Source: Paludibacter sp. (GTDB lineage Bacteria; Bacteroidota; Bacteroidia; Bacteroidales; Paludibacteraceae). From it: DNA of 64,000 bases. The stretch covers positions 678,967 through 742,966 of the forward strand of contig JAFLKK010000007.1 in NCBI GenBank assembly GCA_019163375.1, given 5' to 3'. The position numbers and the translations under genes were made by a program. Positions within the stretch are counted from its first letter, which is position 1, and each line of letters begins with the position of its first letter. Positions 63,471-64,000 of this stretch are shown here, piece by piece. Under the pieces are notes generated by a model. The model saw nothing but the letters and a program-made list of their open reading frames with translations, was not told the origin of the DNA and made no database searches.

Positions 63471-63478
63471 CAAAGATA
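63471..63478 (-). promoter_or_regulatory. -7 element for the ATP-grasp operon
   Basis: The minus strand reads TATCTTTG, 31 bases upstream of the first possible start. The -33 element is unclear. Confidence 0.45.
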
Positions 63479-63930
63479 TAAAAAATATCAATAATGTGAT
63501 AAAATGATATAGTTATGTTTGTAAAAGTATAACGCACATCCTTCAATAATGTTCTTTTCCTTTTTAGTTTAATGATGAAGATCACGCTAAATGCTTGCAT
63601 AGACCCAATATTTGCATTGTTTTTGGTTATTGGTTAGTCTATCGTTTGTCGTACATATATAGTGTAACTTTTTTCTCCAACCCAACCTATTATTGTAGTT
63701 TTTTCTCAATGTATTGCATTTTAGTGTATGAAGCCTACGACTAATATCGGAATTAATATACAATTAACTTTGCCTATGCTAACATGAATGTATAGGAGTA
63801 ATTTTTATAATTATGAGCTATCAGTTTTATGGTACAAGTTCAGATAAGCTCAATTGAAAGTCTATTCTTACAATACTTGCATTTTTTTGAGATGTTTATT
63901 ATCCAATTCAAGAGATTTTAGATACAATTT
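63479..63930. other. AT-rich gene-free region at the right end
   Basis: All frames are broken by stop codons. A plus-strand TAACTTTG at 63765-63772 is followed 41 bases later by a 14-codon frame starting MSYQFYGTSSDK. I do not call a gene. Confidence 0.4.
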
Positions 63931-63999
63931 TCATTTTTTTGTCTGTTTTTCTAATAATTTCTCTCCAGATTTGTTCCAATTTCGCTTAAAAAGTTCAGA
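63931..63999 (-). CDS. Possible C-terminal end of a gene running off the right edge
   Basis: A minus-strand frame open from the window edge for 22 codons ends in TGA at 63931-63933. It reads SELFKRNWNKSGEKLLEKQ and has a protein-like charge pattern. It may be the tail of the next gene; the piece is too short to identify and could be chance. Confidence 0.25.
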   Translation of the reverse strand, partial: SELFKRNWNKSGEKLLEKQTKK

Positions 64000-64000
64000 A

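Noticed and set aside
63813..63857. A 14-codon plus-strand frame after a TAACTTTG box
   Set aside because: It is too short to distinguish from chance, and nothing downstream suggests a leader peptide.

Overview
The window looks like a chromosomal segment of an anaerobic or microaerophilic Bacteroidetes bacterium, probably order Bacteroidales (a Paludibacter-like organism is possible but unproven). Support comes from a SusC/SusD pair, a type IX secretion (T9SS) tail, Bacteroidetes-type promoters (TTTG, about 19-20 bases, TAnnTTTG), little Shine-Dalgarno use, ATP-type PEP carboxykinase and moderately AT-rich DNA. I see no rRNA, tRNA, prophage, insertion sequence or CRISPR array.

Layout. 1-5.6 kb: a susC-susD glycan uptake pair on the minus strand. 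6.2-21.4 kb: mostly plus-strand housekeeping and accessory genes (thioredoxin-like proteins, agmatine deiminase family, SDR epimerase, CPBP protease, DUF2130 protein, aldose epimerase family, rpiB, thiL, aminopeptidase C, TerC), with a minus-strand cation/proton antiporter. 21.7-31.4 kb: sugar use: a large plug-domain surface protein, galK, galM, a GH35 beta-galactosidase and a convergent PL9-like pectate lyase with a T9SS tail. 32-33.6 kb: pckA. 33.7-40 kb: a minus-strand array of redox/metal-cofactor character: C_GCAxxG_C_C protein, YeiH-like transporter, LysR regulator, thioesterase, NifX/NifB-like protein, a 57-residue Gly/Cys protein, a metallo-beta-lactamase-fold protein, a DUF134 regulator, then amt. 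40-46 kb: small hypotheticals, ppnP, a HAD phosphatase, a thioesterase and an ovoA-GNAT pair for ovothiol synthesis. 46-49.5 kb: two DUF2271 lipoproteins, one carrying six tandem beta-sandwich repeats. 49.7-53.2 kb: a probable copper acquisition locus (small Cys protein, Met/His-rich lipoprotein, OprC-like TonB receptor). 53.2-58.4 kb: prfB with a programmed +1 frameshift, a PAP2-like membrane protein, rpoN and a uracil/xanthine permease. 58.5-63.4 kb: a five-gene operon joining the circularly permuted ATP-grasp / alpha-E / transglutaminase module with two AstE/AspA-type deacylase paralogues, one of which appears to have lost its zinc site.

The best candidate for a poorly described system is that last operon. 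Its first three genes are a known amidoligase-type set of unknown product. The addition of an intact deacylase paired with a degenerate partner suggests a synthesise-and-hydrolyse cycle for an amide-linked metabolite, or a heteromeric enzyme. Other points to examine are three 18-base near-palindromes at an exact 22-base period upstream of rpoN, the two DUF2271 genes that share a duplicated leader, the OprC-like CxxxM motif, the small gene inside the DUF134 operon, and a duplicated terminator-promoter cassette at about 7.0 and 10.6 kb.
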